Shown here one piece after another: positions 23,486-24,820 of a DNA stretch of 24,820 nucleotides. The position numbers were made by a program, and so were the translations under genes. The notes under the pieces were generated by a model. That model searched no databases, was not told the DNA's origin, and saw only the letters and a list, made by a program, of their open reading frames with translations. This stretch comes from Thermoplasmata archaeon (GTDB taxonomy: Archaea > Thermoplasmatota > Thermoplasmata > SG8-5 > JAGLSY01). Location: positions 1-24,820 of the forward strand of contig JAGLSY010000004.1 of NCBI GenBank assembly GCA_023135545.1, written 5' to 3'. Positions within the stretch are counted from its first letter, which is position 1. Every line of letters starts with the position of its first letter.

Positions 23486-24244
23486 TCACTTCCTTCCACG
23501 AACAACCAGCCGTCTTGCATTCTGGTCATATGGCACGCCTTCGAAATTGCCAAATACCTTAACATCTCTGAATCCGCAATCTTCAAGAAGCGATTTTAGC
23601 TCTATGGCCGAGTAGAGCCTGTGCGAAACCATGTATTCCTGCCTTTCACCGCTTTTAGAGATACGTATCCAGCGGTTGTCGAGCCAGCTCCAGTCCTTTG
23701 TGATTTTCCGCTCCTGCAAAAGCAAGGTTCCGTTCTGTTCCTCCCGCCAGTCCCTTTCCTGGTAGATGCGGGCGATCACTTCCTTACCGCCCATGTCCAT
23801 CAAGAAAACTCCGCCAGACTTCAAGGAATTATATACATTCATCACGACCTGTTTATCTTCCTCTGGGTCTTCGAAATATCCGAATGAAGTGAAAAGATTA
23901 ATTGCCGCGTCGAAGGTATCTGGCCTGATGAAGGTCCTCATGTCACCTTCGAGAAGTTCGAGATCCAGGTTATCATCGGCGGCCTTCTGCCGGGCAATAT
24001 CCAGATATGTTTTTGTCCTGTCCACACCAGTAACTTTGTATCCGATTCGTGCCATTTCCAAAGAATGTCTTCCGACACCACAGCAAAGGTCTAGGATGTG
24101 AGAGTCTGGCTCAATCCCTAGCATTGCAATTATATCTGCGACTTCTTTCGGAGTCTCTTCCCTTCTGGCTTCGCTGAACATAGTATCGGCAAATGTATTC
24201 CAGAATTCAGTATCTTCATGCCAAAGTTTGCCATTTTCTTGCAT
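23486..24244 (-). CDS. Class I SAM-dependent methyltransferase
   Basis: The protein has 252 residues, starting at ATG 6 bases after GGTGTGAT. Motif I ILDLCCGVGRHSLEMA is at 50-65, and the acidic residue of motif II is Asp75 (VTGVDRT). EGDMRTF and FDAAINLFTSFGYF follow as motifs III and IV, and LKSGGVFLMDM is the usual post-motif strand. A C-terminal substrate-binding part ends VPYDQNARRLVVRGRK. The overall pattern is that of a soluble small-molecule methyltransferase. The substrate cannot be told. The GNAT gene upstream ends 13 bases before this start, so the two are probably co-transcribed. Confidence 0.88.
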   Translation of the reverse strand: MQENGKLWHEDTEFWNTFADTMFSEARREETPKEVADIIAMLGIEPDSHILDLCCGVGRHSLEMARIGYKVTGVDRTKTYLDIARQKAADDNLDLELLEGDMRTFIRPDTFDAAINLFTSFGYFEDPEEDKQVVMNVYNSLKSGGVFLMDMGGKEVIARIYQERDWREEQNGTLLLQERKITKDWSWLDNRWIRISKSGERQEYMVSHRLYSAIELKSLLEDCGFRDVKVFGNFEGVPYDQNARRLVVRGRK

Positions 24245-24257
24245 ATCATCACACCAG

Positions 24258-24719
24258 TCAAATCTCCAAACAATATATTAAATCTATCTCGGAATCTGAA
24301 AGAAGATTCCCAACTTCAGATATTTGCTCAAACCCATTTTTCTCAAAAACCCGCTTTGCCGCATCATGCTGGCTGCCGACAAATGCAAATATTCTTCTCG
24401 GTTTTATTTTGTTTGCGCGAAAAGTGTCTTTGACCGATTGAATTCCGTGTTCAATCAACAGCGAGCCAGTGCCTTTATTTCGATAGTCCTCCAAAACATG
24501 AAATTCCTCGAACTCGACAACACCGCAGTTCGGGTCTTCCTTGATGTGCCATTGCAGAGTTCCGACAATCCTGTTGCCGTCCTTGGCCAGTATTGTTGAA
24601 TTGTTAGAAAGGTAGCAGTCGATCCTGTTTTCGAGGATCTCTGGATTTGAATAATGTTTGAAGAAGGCCAGTAGTTGGGGTTTGTCGGATTTGGTTGCTG
24701 TGGTCATCTCTATTATCAT
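24258..24719 (-). CDS. GNAT-family N-acetyltransferase
   Basis: The protein has 153 residues if started at ATG (24717-24719), 8 bases after GAGGTGA. A GTG four codons earlier overlaps that ribosome binding site and is less likely. The acetyl-CoA site is visible as FEEFHVLEDYRNKGTGSLLIEHGI (split; RNKGTG is the R/Q-x-x-G-x-G/A loop), after the strand RIVGTLQWHI. AAKRVFEKNGFEQI is the usual motif B helix. The substrate is unknown. It is close to and upstream of the methyltransferase gene, and just downstream of another GNAT-like C-terminus. Confidence 0.87.
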   Translation of the reverse strand: MIIEMTTATKSDKPQLLAFFKHYSNPEILENRIDCYLSNNSTILAKDGNRIVGTLQWHIKEDPNCGVVEFEEFHVLEDYRNKGTGSLLIEHGIQSVKDTFRANKIKPRRIFAFVGSQHDAAKRVFEKNGFEQISEVGNLLSDSEIDLIYCLEI

Positions 24720-24749
24720 ATTATGGCTCACCTCAAGTCACTCAATCTA

Positions 24750-24820
24750 TTATAAATCCCTAGAAAACTCAATCGTTCTTTCTGTGAATCCAAACTTTTT
24801 AAAAAATGCAACAGCAATGG
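24750..24820 (-). CDS. C-terminal end of a second GNAT-like acetyltransferase (partial)
   Basis: The minus-strand frame entering at the window edge reads IAVAFFKKFGFTERTIEFSR then DL and a TAA stop at 24750-24752. The pattern A..FFKKFGFTERTIEFSRDL is typical of the last helix and strand of GNAT proteins. Only 22 residues are present, so the call rests on this short motif. It ends about 30 bases before the start of the next GNAT gene, suggesting an operon of two acetyltransferases and a methyltransferase. Confidence 0.55.
   Translation of the reverse strand, partial: IAVAFFKKFGFTERTIEFSRDL

Overview
This is archaeal DNA, most likely from an uncultured Thermoplasmatota-type euryarchaeon (inference). 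Three things support this. The genes are archaeal: mptA, a COG2150-type HTH-ACT regulator, a PAC2 proteasome-assembly-chaperone homologue and the archaeal modified-mevalonate enzymes. Promoters have archaeal TATA boxes, and several genes start with TTG or GTG just after GGAGG/GGTGA-type ribosome binding sites. There are also very large secreted proteins with thrombospondin-3-like Asp repeats, PKD/CARDB-like modules and a C-terminal membrane anchor followed by a Gln/Pro-rich tail. No rRNA, tRNA, CRISPR array or transposase gene was seen.

Layout. 1-2.3 kb: end of a PAC2-family gene, divergent mptA overlapped by a 46-codon eight-cysteine zinc-finger gene, and a small TPR protein. 2.3-6.9 kb: a 1334-residue modular surface protein and an HTH-ACT regulator, both on the minus strand. 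7.1-16.7 kb: a thiol-redox/envelope block. It holds a secreted 935-residue protein with a CGPC thioredoxin-like domain, a two-gene operon (Asp-repeat surface protein, then a NapH-like Fe-S membrane protein fused to two extracytoplasmic thioredoxin-like domains), and a convergent CcdA/DsbD-like membrane protein. 17-19.4 kb: a polytopic membrane protein with a long TPR tail. 19.5-22.7 kb: a four-gene overlapping operon for the archaeal mevalonate branch (UbiD-type anhydromevalonate phosphate decarboxylase, LpdD-like partner, phosphomevalonate dehydratase large and small subunits). 22.7-23.2 kb: a gene-free stretch full of hairpins, including a GC-rich candidate structured RNA. 23.2-24.8 kb: a small unknown protein, a SAM methyltransferase, a GNAT acetyltransferase and the last 22 residues of a second GNAT-like protein.

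Two observations stand out. First, the NapH-thioredoxin fusion with its neighbours reads as a route for moving electrons from cytoplasmic Fe-S clusters through the membrane to external thiol domains. I do not recognise this combination as a named system. Second, a two-copy non-coding element (16764-16863 and 22756-22914) shares an exact 17-base anchor and hairpins whose stems differ by paired, compensating changes. All functional statements rest on reading motifs by eye; no database search or folding program was run.
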